From positions 1 through 64,000 of the forward strand of contig JABSOS010000011.1 of NCBI GenBank assembly GCA_013216135.1: a stretch of DNA of 64,000 nt, written 5' to 3'. The translations under genes and the position numbers were made by a program. The stretch is from Candidatus Caenarcanales bacterium. GTDB taxonomy: Bacteria; Cyanobacteriota; Vampirovibrionia; LMEP-6097. The notes beneath the pieces are model-generated. The model was not told the DNA's origin. It did not search any database and saw only the letters and a list, made by a program, of their open reading frames with translations. Every line of letters begins with the position of its first letter. Position 1 is the stretch's first letter. Shown here piece after piece: positions 28,056-36,314 of the stretch.

Positions 28056-30688
28056 GGAAGTGATTCAAAGAATTCAATTTTAGCTTCATTTTTAACGATT
28101 TTTTCTTCAGCCATTTCTTTTAAAACAGACACATCTGCACTTAAAAGATTCTTTTCAAACTTAATCTTTTGGTTATTTAAGTATTCTAAAAATGCTTTTT
28201 TAATTTCTTTAAATTCATTTTTTGAATAATGGCTGTTATCTATTTCTCTTAGTACCTCGATAAGGTCATCTGCATAGCGACCTACGTCTAATGAGTCCAG
28301 TGTGAAGCTAGGAGGGAACTTCGTATTTAAATAGATAGGTGTAATTTCTGATAAGTATTTGAGGGTATTAGAATTAATAACAGTGGTTTTGCTAGCAAAG
28401 AGTTTGAAATCTGAAATAATTTCAGCTAGTTGTTCAGAACTTCTTGCTTTATCGGGTATATCGTTAACTTTAGAGCTACCTGTTTCAGTTGAGGCATTTG
28501 TTTTAGGTTTCTGTTCTTCAATATTTTTGGACTTTGTTAAATTTGGCTGATAATCACTAATAGAAAATGGTTTTAACTTAGCTTGTAAAATATTCATCAG
28601 CTTGAAACTTATGTAATAATTGCGGACGCTATCTTTGCGGAGTTTTTCATAATATGGATTATTTCTCTCTTGAAGAGGTAGTAAAGCTGCTAATTCTTCT
28701 TTACATTTACTAGGAATTCTATCTGATTTGAAAAACTCATACATTTTTTCATCAACCTGACTTCCTTTTTTCTTTAATGAATGACCGATAGCATCAATAA
28801 TCTCATTTGCATAACCTTCATCTTGATATTGAGAGGCAATGAAATTGACTTGCTCAAGATGGCTAGAGTCTAAATCTAGTCTGTCTTTAAAGCTTCTCAT
28901 AAAACCTCTTACACATTTTCTTAGACATAACTGATGGAAATCATCAGAAAACCTTTTTAGTTCTTGAGCAGATATAATTTCATTCAAGTGTTTTACTGAT
29001 GGTGGTGACTCTTTCCAAAGTTCAGATAGGAAAAATAATTTTTTCTTTTTACTTGATAAGTTATTGTAGGCTGTTCTTAGATCTTCAATGTTATTTGAGC
29101 TTAAGACCTTAACAGCTTTATTTGCTAGTAAACTAGTTTGCCAAATTGCATTATCTGGAAGTTGGTTAATAGCGGTAACACCTTCATGAACATTAATTGG
29201 CATAAAGCTTTTTAACCAATATTGTCTTGCGTTACTACATTCTGAGAATTTATCATCTAAAAATAAATCTCGAACAAATTCTGCTTTTTTATGTTGAAAC
29301 TGATTATATTGTTCTTCATTTAATATTTCTTTCAGAGGTACTCTTGCAATTTTGATTCCAAATTTATCTTGAATAGATTTGAAGTATGTAATCTCATCAT
29401 TTCTATATAAATTTGTTTCATTGTGCCAATCAAGCAGTGTCGAAGAGAATAGAAAGTGATTTGGATTTCCGGTAACTATTGAAGTTGCAAGTTTTTTAGG
29501 TTGTGGAAGATTTGTAAGTATTTCTGAGTTGATTGAATTTTGGTGGGTGAAATCCAATCTGTCAATAGCAAATAATGTTTGAGCGTTAAAAACTTCAGTA
29601 AGAGACTCTATTAGAATTTGTCTAAAGTCTTTAGCAGAATTATTTCCTATTTTATCTTCATATATTTCAAGTGCATTGGCTAGAACATTAAGAGCTTCTG
29701 GAGTTTCTAAAATCTTTTGCATGCTTGCTGCAAATAATGGATTATTTTTACCAAATTCAATACAGTCATTTATAAGTGATATTTGTTTTTGAGTAAATGG
29801 TTTTGATAACTCATCTAAGTTTGAGTTTGATTTGTAAGTTTTTAAATCACAAGAGAGTAATTTAGATGAGAATTGGAGACGCTCGTTTAAAATCTTTCTG
29901 TCTTCTTTCTTTAATCCTTTTTGTTCTTTTGAATTTCTTTTAGTTTCTAGGCAAGCATTTGAAAGAGCTTTATTATATTTCAAAAAAGTTTCTTTCAGCT
30001 TATTTGTGTTTTCAACCCCATCTCGATAGTCAATAAAATAAGCAGAATTTTGAGTTAAGACTAAACCTAGTCCAAGTCCACTAACTCTCAAATCAACATT
30101 AGATGGCATAGTTCCATCAGGATGATTATGAGCAGTTAAGTATTTCTCAGATTTAGGGTCATTATAATAAGAGTAATCTCCAGTGGTAAATGAATTGATT
30201 TTAGTTTTGATTTGCTTATCAAAGAAACTTTCTTTCTGTTGAGATCCTAAAAGAGTAAATGTACTTGGTGTTTCTCCGTCACCGGTGCTATAAAATACAG
30301 ATTCACGCTCACCTATTAGGGTTTTAGTTTCTGCAGGTGTTGCGGCTTTTTTTGTTTTTGATTCTGGTTTATAAATTAATAGATGCTCTTTAATCTCATC
30401 AGATTCTATGAATTTTGCCATTAGGCTTATAATTGGGATCTCTTCATTTATTACCTTATGGACCATGGTTGATGTTAAGTCTTTAAGTTTTTTAAGACTA
30501 GTTTCATCGATAGAATTTCTTAGTAAAGTTTGACCTTTATAAGTTTTATTAGCAAGATTGCCATGGAAATCACCTCCAGTTGTAAAATCTTCTTGAGATT
30601 TATTTTCAGGAGGAATAAAGCTTGGTGGGTTTTTTACTACCGGCATTTGAATATGTTGAAGATTGGTTTTTAATAAGTTGGTTTTCAT
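28052..30688 (-). CDS. large hypothetical protein, 878 aa, with JAMM-like motif
   Basis: Soluble, Lys/Ser/Asn-rich protein without signal peptide or membrane segments. The first ~70 residues are low complexity with a Pro-rich patch (PPSFIPPENKSQ). At about residue 190 is LTAHNHPDGTMPSNVDLR, which has the H-x-H-P...S-x-x-D pattern of JAB/JAMM metalloproteases, one residue shorter between His and Ser than RadC. A candidate Glu lies upstream near GERES. The remaining ~650 residues are helical and match nothing I know. If the motif is real, the N-terminal domain could cleave isopeptide or peptide bonds. A KPKTNASTETGSSK linker splits off the last ~150 residues. Lineage-specific and possibly secreted or host-directed; that is inference. 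Confidence 0.65.
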   Translation of the reverse strand: MKTNLLKTNLQHIQMPVVKNPPSFIPPENKSQEDFTTGGDFHGNLANKTYKGQTLLRNSIDETSLKKLKDLTSTMVHKVINEEIPIISLMAKFIESDEIKEHLLIYKPESKTKKAATPAETKTLIGERESVFYSTGDGETPSTFTLLGSQQKESFFDKQIKTKINSFTTGDYSYYNDPKSEKYLTAHNHPDGTMPSNVDLRVSGLGLGLVLTQNSAYFIDYRDGVENTNKLKETFLKYNKALSNACLETKRNSKEQKGLKKEDRKILNERLQFSSKLLSCDLKTYKSNSNLDELSKPFTQKQISLINDCIEFGKNNPLFAASMQKILETPEALNVLANALEIYEDKIGNNSAKDFRQILIESLTEVFNAQTLFAIDRLDFTHQNSINSEILTNLPQPKKLATSIVTGNPNHFLFSSTLLDWHNETNLYRNDEITYFKSIQDKFGIKIARVPLKEILNEEQYNQFQHKKAEFVRDLFLDDKFSECSNARQYWLKSFMPINVHEGVTAINQLPDNAIWQTSLLANKAVKVLSSNNIEDLRTAYNNLSSKKKKLFFLSELWKESPPSVKHLNEIISAQELKRFSDDFHQLCLRKCVRGFMRSFKDRLDLDSSHLEQVNFIASQYQDEGYANEIIDAIGHSLKKKGSQVDEKMYEFFKSDRIPSKCKEELAALLPLQERNNPYYEKLRKDSVRNYYISFKLMNILQAKLKPFSISDYQPNLTKSKNIEEQKPKTNASTETGSSKVNDIPDKARSSEQLAEIISDFKLFASKTTVINSNTLKYLSEITPIYLNTKFPPSFTLDSLDVGRYADDLIEVLREIDNSHYSKNEFKEIKKAFLEYLNNQKIKFEKNLLSADVSVLKEMAEEKIVKNEAKIEFFESLP

Positions 30689-30972
30689 TCACAATGCTTA
30701 AGATAATAGCATGGGCGGTTTATTTTAAATGGGGCACGGCTGGTTAACGATGTTTGCGAGAGTTTGGTTGCTTTGTGAATTAATACATTATCATGGTCGC
30801 TTGGTTAGGGGAGTTTACCTTTGTTGCTGATTATAGTTAGTGAGAGTTTTATTAGAACTATTCTTAAGTACTGAAGTTAAAATTTTATAGTATGTAAATG
30901 GTTTCTGAATATATACTAAATCGACACAATTAGTTAAAAAAACAGATATATTAAGATTGATAAGATATTCAT

Positions 30973-31920
30973 ATGAGGCTAATTAATAAGTTGCTAAACA
31001 TTATTACTAAAATTTTTAGATATTTATTTAGTTTTATTATTTTTATATTTAAATGGGTTCTTCCACTATCATTACTATTAGCCATATCGGTGCAACTTTC
31101 TATATTCTTAGTAGATAAAATCCCTCAAAAGTTTCAAAATAATGACCTTCTTATTGCAGTAATACCTGCCATTATATCTTTTAGTTTTTTGAAATGGATA
31201 GAAGCATACCTTCATGTATTAAATAAAAAAGGGAAGCATTTGAAAAAAGTTAATATGAACCTTTCCGAGTTAAATAGTATCTATCAAACCTCGTATCTAA
31301 ATCTAAATATGATTAATAGTAAGTTAAAGTCATGTAAGCAAGTTTTTAATGATTTTTCAGATGAAAATTTTAGAGCAAATTTGTATTCTGATGATTTTAT
31401 AGAATTCTCTCCAGTTACCTCAGATATGTTTGAAGATCTATTAAATGTTAGTTTAATAAATAGTATTGAGTCAATTAGATTGCAGTTGGTGACAAATAAT
31501 TTATCAATTAAAAATATAAATGCAAGGCATCTTCAAGTCCAAAGTAAAATTTTTAGTTTTGTTGAAAAATACCATCACTATCAAAACTATGATGATTTAG
31601 AGTATAGATCTTTATTATATGAATTGAAAAATTTAATCGACATTCTATCAAATCTAAGAAAAGAAATAACTAAAACTCAATACTATATATTATTTACACT
31701 TGGTAAATTTACTATTGCACATCAGGAAGATCCAATATCATTTGATGTTTTCGTGATAACTAATTACTTGAGTGAATTTAACCGCAGAGATGAATATAAC
31801 AGTTTTGATAAGTTACTTAAAGGCTCATTTGCAAAACAGTTTAAGCTTAATCCTTCGAAAGTTCGTTTTTTTAGAAAGCTACTAACTATTGAATTAAATA
31901 GAATTAAGCAAATAACTTAA
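30973..31920 (+). CDS. hypothetical membrane protein next to a TIR-like effector gene
   Basis: 315 aa. Two to three hydrophobic segments near the N-terminus (about 15-50 and 60-76) are followed by a ~230-residue, Leu/Asn/Lys-rich helical cytoplasmic part with likely coiled coil (HLKKVNMNLSELNSIYQTSY). TAAGAT (30961-30966) ends 6 bases before the ATG, no SD. The TIR-like gene follows 88 bp downstream on the same strand. No family recognised. A membrane-anchored sensor or scaffold for the TIR protein is conceivable. The 284 bp upstream show nothing coding. Confidence 0.65.
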   Translation: MRLINKLLNIITKIFRYLFSFIIFIFKWVLPLSLLLAISVQLSIFLVDKIPQKFQNNDLLIAVIPAIISFSFLKWIEAYLHVLNKKGKHLKKVNMNLSELNSIYQTSYLNLNMINSKLKSCKQVFNDFSDENFRANLYSDDFIEFSPVTSDMFEDLLNVSLINSIESIRLQLVTNNLSIKNINARHLQVQSKIFSFVEKYHHYQNYDDLEYRSLLYELKNLIDILSNLRKEITKTQYYILFTLGKFTIAHQEDPISFDVFVITNYLSEFNRRDEYNSFDKLLKGSFAKQFKLNPSKVRFFRKLLTIELNRIKQIT

Positions 31921-32008
31921 TCTTATGCAATTTTGATTATATTTGGAAACAGTTTATTGAAGAGTGATTGACGAGATACTTCAGATAGTAAAATATTGAT
32001 TAAAATAT

Positions 32009-32701
32009 ATGACTTTAAAGTATAGAGGTAGCAAAAATCAACTTCAAACTATCATATCAAGTGAATTTACTGATGTTTCAATTGAAGATCAAGTTGGTAA
32101 GGTAAAATTTACTTTTCCTGGAGGACAAATTATTAACTGGTGGGAGAGTAAGGGTACATTACAAATCCAAGGTACACCAGATGATAGTTTTAATAAAAAA
32201 ATTCAAATGCTAATAGATAAACAAGCTAATATCACTAAAACAAATAAGGTTTTTGTAGTTTATGGGCACGATGAAGCAGCCCGAAGAGATTTAGATGGTC
32301 TATTAAGAAGATGGAAATTAGATCCAGTTATTTTGGATCAATTACCCTCAGAAGGTCAAACAATAATTGAAAAACTAGAGAAATATTGCTTAGATCAAAA
32401 TGTGGAATACGGAATAGTCTTGGCTACCCCAGATGATGAAGGGTTTAAAGCAGATCATCCAGATGAAAAAGCATATAGAGTTAGACAAAATGTAGTCCTA
32501 GAGCTTGGGATGTTACTAGGTCGCTTAGGCAGAAAAAAAGTTGCAGTATTAATTAAAAATCAGGATAAGATGGATAGACCATCAGATATTAGTGGGGTTA
32601 TATACATTCCTTTTAAAGATGACTTACAAAAAGAGGTACAAGTCAATCTAGCTAAGGAAATGAATACCCAAGGTTTTAATATTAATCTCATGGATTTGTA
32701 A
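32009..32701 (+). CDS. TIR-like nucleotide-binding effector (PF10137 type)
   Basis: 230 aa. Residues 1-75 form a small beta-rich domain with the KGTLQIQG element commonly found ahead of such effectors. Residues 80-230 are the TIR-like domain: KVFVVYGHDEAARRDLDGLL, EGQTIIEKLEKY, IVLATPDDEG, NVVLELGMLLGRLGRKKVAV, and DISGVIYIPFKDD. This family supplies the NAD-degrading or nucleotide-binding effector in CBASS/Pycsar-like anti-phage systems (Cap12, PycTIR). Glu165 in VVLELG is the likely catalytic residue. No cyclase gene is adjacent, so it may respond to another cue, possibly through the upstream membrane protein. Confidence 0.88.
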   Translation: MTLKYRGSKNQLQTIISSEFTDVSIEDQVGKVKFTFPGGQIINWWESKGTLQIQGTPDDSFNKKIQMLIDKQANITKTNKVFVVYGHDEAARRDLDGLLRRWKLDPVILDQLPSEGQTIIEKLEKYCLDQNVEYGIVLATPDDEGFKADHPDEKAYRVRQNVVLELGMLLGRLGRKKVAVLIKNQDKMDRPSDISGVIYIPFKDDLQKEVQVNLAKEMNTQGFNINLMDL

Positions 32702-33084
32702 TATATCTTCAGGACAAGTATTATTCCAGTCAGAGTCTCAAGATATTAAATCTTGTAATTAAATTGTATAAAATGCATCCCAATCACACGCTCATCTTTA
32801 AAGTTCTAGGTTTCAAACATAATCTATTAATATAGATATCTAAAGAGAAAAACAGCCTCGTTTTAATATAATATATACTTATCTTGAGTGAGATTTCCCT
32901 TAACCATAGGCAGAATCAAGTTTCACCTTCAAAAAATCATCTCATTCTCAATAAGAACTCAAAAATCTGGACAAATAAAGATTCGAAGAAAGAAGGGGCT
33001 GAGGGGGAATTAACTCAACTCAGCTTATATATTCCATCACCTCCACGCATTTTTGATAATTTCTAAAAAAGGTAAAATATAAAT

Positions 33085-33354
33085 ATGGACTTAAAGCAAG
33101 ACTATGAAGACCTCTTAATGAAAAACAAGAAGTTAAAAAAAGAGATTAAGTCTAAGGAATGTTTTATCAGTAAGCTATTACAGCAAAAAAAAGAGTTGAA
33201 TGAAAAAGTTACTTTACTATTTAATGACCTAGAAAAGTTTAAGGATTACAGAGCTGAAAGATTTCATTTGAGAACCCTCAGGATGCAAAGAGTAGAAATC
33301 TTGAAAATGTATAACCTTCAACAGAAAGTCTATAAACAAGCAGAAGGGCGCTAA
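33085..33354 (+). CDS. small coiled-coil protein, 89 aa
   Basis: Almost entirely helical, rich in Lys/Glu/Leu with heptad-like spacing (DYEDLLMKNKKLKKEIKSKE), and a basic C-terminal half (RAERFHLRTLRMQRVEILKM). TAAAAT ends about 8 bases before the ATG, consistent with the leaderless pattern. No family recognised. Confidence 0.5.
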   Translation: MDLKQDYEDLLMKNKKLKKEIKSKECFISKLLQQKKELNEKVTLLFNDLEKFKDYRAERFHLRTLRMQRVEILKMYNLQQKVYKQAEGR

Positions 33355-33442
33355 AGCTTATAGTACTTGCGAGTTTATTATTAAATACTGTATTGTTTAA
33401 TTGGAGCTAATAAATTGGTTCTAGGGGTTTAATCACCTCTCA

Positions 33443-33587
33443 CAACTAGTAGTCAGTAGAGAATGACTGACTATATAAATACGACATTCTCTGGGATTTT
33501 ATTTCCAGAGGATTATAGTGTATGTCCAAGGCTGTAAAGCCCAAAGACTATAATAGTCGACTAGTTGCGATTGATTAACCTCTGGAA
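33443..33587 (+). ncRNA. candidate structured non-coding RNA with pseudoknot
   Basis: Four perfect complementary pairs lie within 145 bp of non-coding DNA: CAACTAGT (33443-33450) with ACTAGTTG (33560-33567); AGAGAATG (33458-33465) with CATTCTCT (33485-33492); TTCCAGAGG (33503-33511) with CCTCTGGAA (33579-33587); ATTATAGT (33512-33519) with ACTATAAT (33547-33554). The first and third pairs cross, so on the RNA they would make a pseudoknot. Directly downstream is a Shine-Dalgarno and the 160-aa gene, so it could be a cis-acting leader. A recombination site made of inverted repeats is the alternative. It matches no riboswitch or ribozyme consensus I know. Confidence 0.45.
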
Positions 33588-33589
33588 TT
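33576..33589 (+). repeat. left 14-bp inverted repeat of a two-gene cassette
   Basis: TAACCTCTGGAATT; its exact reverse complement occurs at 35476-35489. Together they bracket the 160-aa and 433-aa genes. The same motif takes part in the folded segment just upstream. Confidence 0.6.
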
Positions 33590-33624
33590 TTGTTTATAAA
33601 ACTCCAAAACAAAAGGAGTAAGAT

Positions 33625-34107
33625 TTGAATAGATTTTATATCGCATTATTAATTTTAATGGTAAGCAACCCAGTATATGCACGAAGAGCAAATATGGTTG
33701 GTATTTGGCTTCTAGGGCAAAACACTAGTTTGAGTGATGTATTGACTATTAAAGATATAAAAAGTAGTGGTATTAAAAAACTTAGGTTAGTTGATTTTGA
33801 TTATTTAGAAAACTCTACTGATAGGAAAATAGCAGAGAACAAAACGGGCTTCCTAATAGGTAGAAGGCTCTTCTTTGACGTATCATCTTCAACTATCGAT
33901 AAATCTTATATGCTTAAATTCAATAAAGATTTTACTGGGGGACAATTTATTAGTCTTGGTAGTGATTTTGGTGGTTGCCTACCTGAAGATGATCTAAAGA
34001 TAGAACCTGAATCTTATATTTGTAATTTCCCAGCTTCTAAAACAACTTCTTTGAGTCAAGGTGAAATACTTGAGATAGTAAAACTTTTTAGTAAAGCAAA
34101 TATATAG
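33625..34107 (+). CDS. hypothetical exported protein, 160 aa
   Basis: TTG start preceded by AAGGAG at a good distance, so an SD-type gene unlike most of its neighbours. A clear signal peptide (RFYIALLILMVSNPVYA) ends at about residue 19. The mature part is small and mixed, with two cysteines (GGCLPEDD and ESYICNFP) that could form a disulfide in the periplasm. No family recognised. It follows the folded non-coding segment and lies 33 bp before the next gene. Confidence 0.65.
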   Translation: MNRFYIALLILMVSNPVYARRANMVGIWLLGQNTSLSDVLTIKDIKSSGIKKLRLVDFDYLENSTDRKIAENKTGFLIGRRLFFDVSSSTIDKSYMLKFNKDFTGGQFISLGSDFGGCLPEDDLKIEPESYICNFPASKTTSLSQGEILEIVKLFSKANI

Positions 34108-34140
34108 AAACTATACATAAAAATTAATATAATATAAAGA

Positions 34141-35442
34141 ATGGTGCGTAAAATTACAAGCAAAAAAAATGCTATTGTTGATAACACTTTTGTTAATCTT
34201 GATGCCAAAGAATATTTTACAGAATCAGACTTTGCTGCAATACATGAATTAAATGAAAGTTATGTTAGGCAAATGTGTTCAAAACAAAGAGGGTTAAACT
34301 TACCTGATGAATATTATGCTATTCCTCCTAGACAAGGTTACTTGATTAAAAAAAAGAAGGCATCTGTTCTAAATACATATGTCAAAGAAGGATCAAATAT
34401 TCACCCAGCCTATCTTGAAGATCTAAATACTTTCTGTGACTTTGATTCAGAAATTGATTCTTGCATGGCTTTACTCATGATTTCCTTACCCAACAAATGT
34501 AAATTTTTGATATATAACTCTTTAGATCATGCACAGAAAGAAAAGCATGTTTTTTTGAACAATTATTTAGGCGAGAATATCCTATACAAGTTATTTAGCA
34601 AGATTCAAAATGAGTTATCAAGCTCAATTCTATCGAACTATTCAATGCTCATAATTAGGTGGCTAATTATCTCAGGAATAACTATCCCACTCAGATTGAA
34701 ATATTTACATGATTCTTTAATAAGTGGAGATAGTGGATATGATTTTTGTAGTTACTGTGGAAAACACTTACCGATAAACAAAAAATATTCCAGTAATCAA
34801 ATTAGACAAAAAAATTATCTATTTTGCTGTAAAACACATAAGGACGATTTCAACAAAGACTCTTTTTTAATTAAGGAGTTAGTCTCCTATAGAGAATCCT
34901 TTGGCAGAATTTATACGTCTGATAACTATAACAAAATTGAGCCTGATTTTCACCACAAGACGATAGAGCTTATTGATAACATTTTCGAGAGATTTACACA
35001 ACTTATTAAAAGACCAAAAAAAATGACTTTAGGTAAGGAGATTAAAACATATTCAAAACTTGACGATGTTCGAAAAGAAGTTTTAAAACTATTTAAGTTG
35101 AAGAACGAGACTGATATTACTTTTAAAAGATTTGATGATTTTATTGAAAAATACTGTTACAAGCATATAAGCTCTGTTGAAAAAAGAAATGAGAAAATAG
35201 AAGCAATTATTGATTTGCTCGCTGACGATACACCAAATGAAGAAGCGATTTCAAAAATTGCTGTAGATATCTTACCGTCAATCCAAGAACGAATTCTTGC
35301 TAATCATCAAAAAAAGAAATCAAAGAAAAAAATAGAAGATGATTTTTATCAAAAATTAATAGAAAGTCATGATGGTAGGAGTGTAATTCATTACACCCTA
35401 ATCTCTATAATGCAAAATTATATGAAATCATTTGCAGAGTAA
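34141..35442 (+). CDS. hypothetical protein with Cys/His zinc-like cluster, 433 aa
   Basis: TATAAT (34128-34133) ends 7 bases before the ATG. Residues ~1-75 resemble a DNA-binding module (FTESDFAAIHELNESYVRQM then CSKQRGLNLPDEYYAIPPRQ), like helix-turn-helix plus wing. Near residue 200 is a cluster DFCSYCGKHLP ... LFCCKTHKDDF, a probable zinc site (C-x2-C ... C-C-x2-H). The C-terminal half is basic and helical. A DNA-binding regulator or mobile-element protein is likely. It is bracketed with the 160-aa gene by the inverted repeats at 33576 and 35476. Confidence 0.65.
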   Translation: MVRKITSKKNAIVDNTFVNLDAKEYFTESDFAAIHELNESYVRQMCSKQRGLNLPDEYYAIPPRQGYLIKKKKASVLNTYVKEGSNIHPAYLEDLNTFCDFDSEIDSCMALLMISLPNKCKFLIYNSLDHAQKEKHVFLNNYLGENILYKLFSKIQNELSSSILSNYSMLIIRWLIISGITIPLRLKYLHDSLISGDSGYDFCSYCGKHLPINKKYSSNQIRQKNYLFCCKTHKDDFNKDSFLIKELVSYRESFGRIYTSDNYNKIEPDFHHKTIELIDNIFERFTQLIKRPKKMTLGKEIKTYSKLDDVRKEVLKLFKLKNETDITFKRFDDFIEKYCYKHISSVEKRNEKIEAIIDLLADDTPNEEAISKIAVDILPSIQERILANHQKKKSKKKIEDDFYQKLIESHDGRSVIHYTLISIMQNYMKSFAE

Positions 35443-35475
35443 TTTGAGTTTTGCTCTGCATTGAGAAATACCAAG

Positions 35476-35489
35476 AATTCCAGAGGTTA
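35476..35489 (-). repeat. right 14-bp inverted repeat of the two-gene cassette
   Basis: AATTCCAGAGGTTA, exact reverse complement of 33576-33589. It also resembles, as a direct copy, TTTCCAGAGGATTAT at 33502-33516. It lies just before the first small gene of the recombinase element. Confidence 0.6.
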
Positions 35490-35501
35490 TGATTTTTTGT
35501 A

Positions 35502-35672
35502 ATGAATAATCAAGACACAAAGAAAGTAAACTTCTGCCTTACTACAAAAACAAGAAGTCAAGTTGAAGAGCTAGCTAAGATTTGGGATCGCTCAATTTCA
35601 AGTACTTTACGTTTTCTTATTACTAAGGCATACAAACAAGAATTACAAGGAGGTGAGCATGAAGCTACCTGA
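35502..35672 (+). CDS. small ribbon-helix-helix-like protein, 56 aa
   Basis: A short frame giving MNNQDTKKVNFCLTTKTRSQ and then VEELAKIWDRSISSTLRFLI. The beta-strand plus two-helix pattern is that of ribbon-helix-helix DNA-binding proteins such as those controlling plasmid or element copy number. It overlaps the start of the next small gene by 14 bp, and its final codons contain the Shine-Dalgarno of that gene. Confidence 0.55.
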   Translation: MNNQDTKKVNFCLTTKTRSQVEELAKIWDRSISSTLRFLITKAYKQELQGGEHEAT

Positions 35673-35814
35673 TGACTGCATTAATGAGTATCAAGAAATT
35701 CATTTTCAAGAATTTGGCTTTCGTTTACCTAGAAAGATAGCTGAACAGAAAGCAAAGAACTTATTAAAACTATCAGAAAGACTCATCCATATCAAATTAA
35801 AGGGAGATAAATAA
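35659..35814 (+). CDS. small hypothetical protein, 51 aa
   Basis: An excellent Shine-Dalgarno (AAGGAGGT) precedes the ATG by 5 bases. Product begins MKLPDDCINEYQEIHFQEFG and is mixed and helical, ending basic (IKLKGDK). Its stop TAA shares the A with the next ATG (TAATG), typical of a tightly packed operon. This supports it as a real gene of the integrated element. Function unknown. Confidence 0.6.
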   Translation: MKLPDDCINEYQEIHFQEFGFRLPRKIAEQKAKNLLKLSERLIHIKLKGDK

Positions 35815-36314
35815 TGGATATAAATAAAAAGCCTGATTCCAATCACCACAACAAGAATCAGACCTCTAACAATAAAAACAATACTAACATACTAAAAAGC
35901 TTTGAAAATCTATTCAAAAGCTGGAACCCACTCCAGCAAAGCTTGAAAACCAAAAAAGGAGATCTCAAAGACATGGCTATTCTGGCAGAATGTAACAATT
36001 GTCTAGATGATCTAATTAGAGACATGCAATCTAGGTTCACGAATGACCAAATTAGGTCTTTTAGTAATAGTGCTAGAGCTTATTACTTGAAGCAAGTAGA
36101 ATCTATATGGTTCTTTAGTCCAAAACTATTTAATATAGACCCAGCTAATATATTTAAGAAAGAAAAAGTTGCTATAGCTAAAAAGTGCATAAAATTATCA
36201 CAACTTTTTAACACTTTACTGAAATCTACACAAAGAAAAACAGTTCAGAGATCTGAATTATATATCGATCACTTTTCTTTAATTTTAGATAAGCTCATCA
36301 AGGAGGTTAAATAA
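35814..36314 (+). CDS. hypothetical protein of the integrated element, 166 aa
   Basis: An Asn/Lys/His-rich, disordered start (residues 1-25) is followed by an all-helical body (LAECNNCLDDLIRDMQSRF, KKCIKLSQLFNTLLKSTQRK). SD AGGGAGA lies 5-6 bases before the ATG, which overlaps the previous stop. Its stop is directly followed by the next ATG. Conserved operon position just before a primase/helicase-like gene suggests a replication accessory role; no family recognised. Confidence 0.6.
   Translation: MDINKKPDSNHHNKNQTSNNKNNTNILKSFENLFKSWNPLQQSLKTKKGDLKDMAILAECNNCLDDLIRDMQSRFTNDQIRSFSNSARAYYLKQVESIWFFSPKLFNIDPANIFKKEKVAIAKKCIKLSQLFNTLLKSTQRKTVQRSELYIDHFSLILDKLIKEVK

Noticed and set aside
32884..33066. 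60-codon frame after the TIR gene with a TTG/GTG start
   Set aside because: A TATACT-like hexamer precedes it, but composition is not protein-like (runs of Lys/Asn/Ser/Pro), no SD, no motif. Too weak to call a gene.
33430..33600. Group I intron or known self-cleaving ribozyme
   Set aside because: The ACTATAAT/TAGTC parts superficially resemble group I core pieces, but the P-Q-R-S order, a bulged G-site and flanking exons are missing. No hammerhead or twister core found.
35400..35520. attL copy of the tRNA-His 3' end at the left of the recombinase element
   Set aside because: No stretch resembling GGGCAACCGACGGG or TTTGAACCCGCG was seen between 32700 and 35700, so a tRNA-type direct repeat cannot be claimed.
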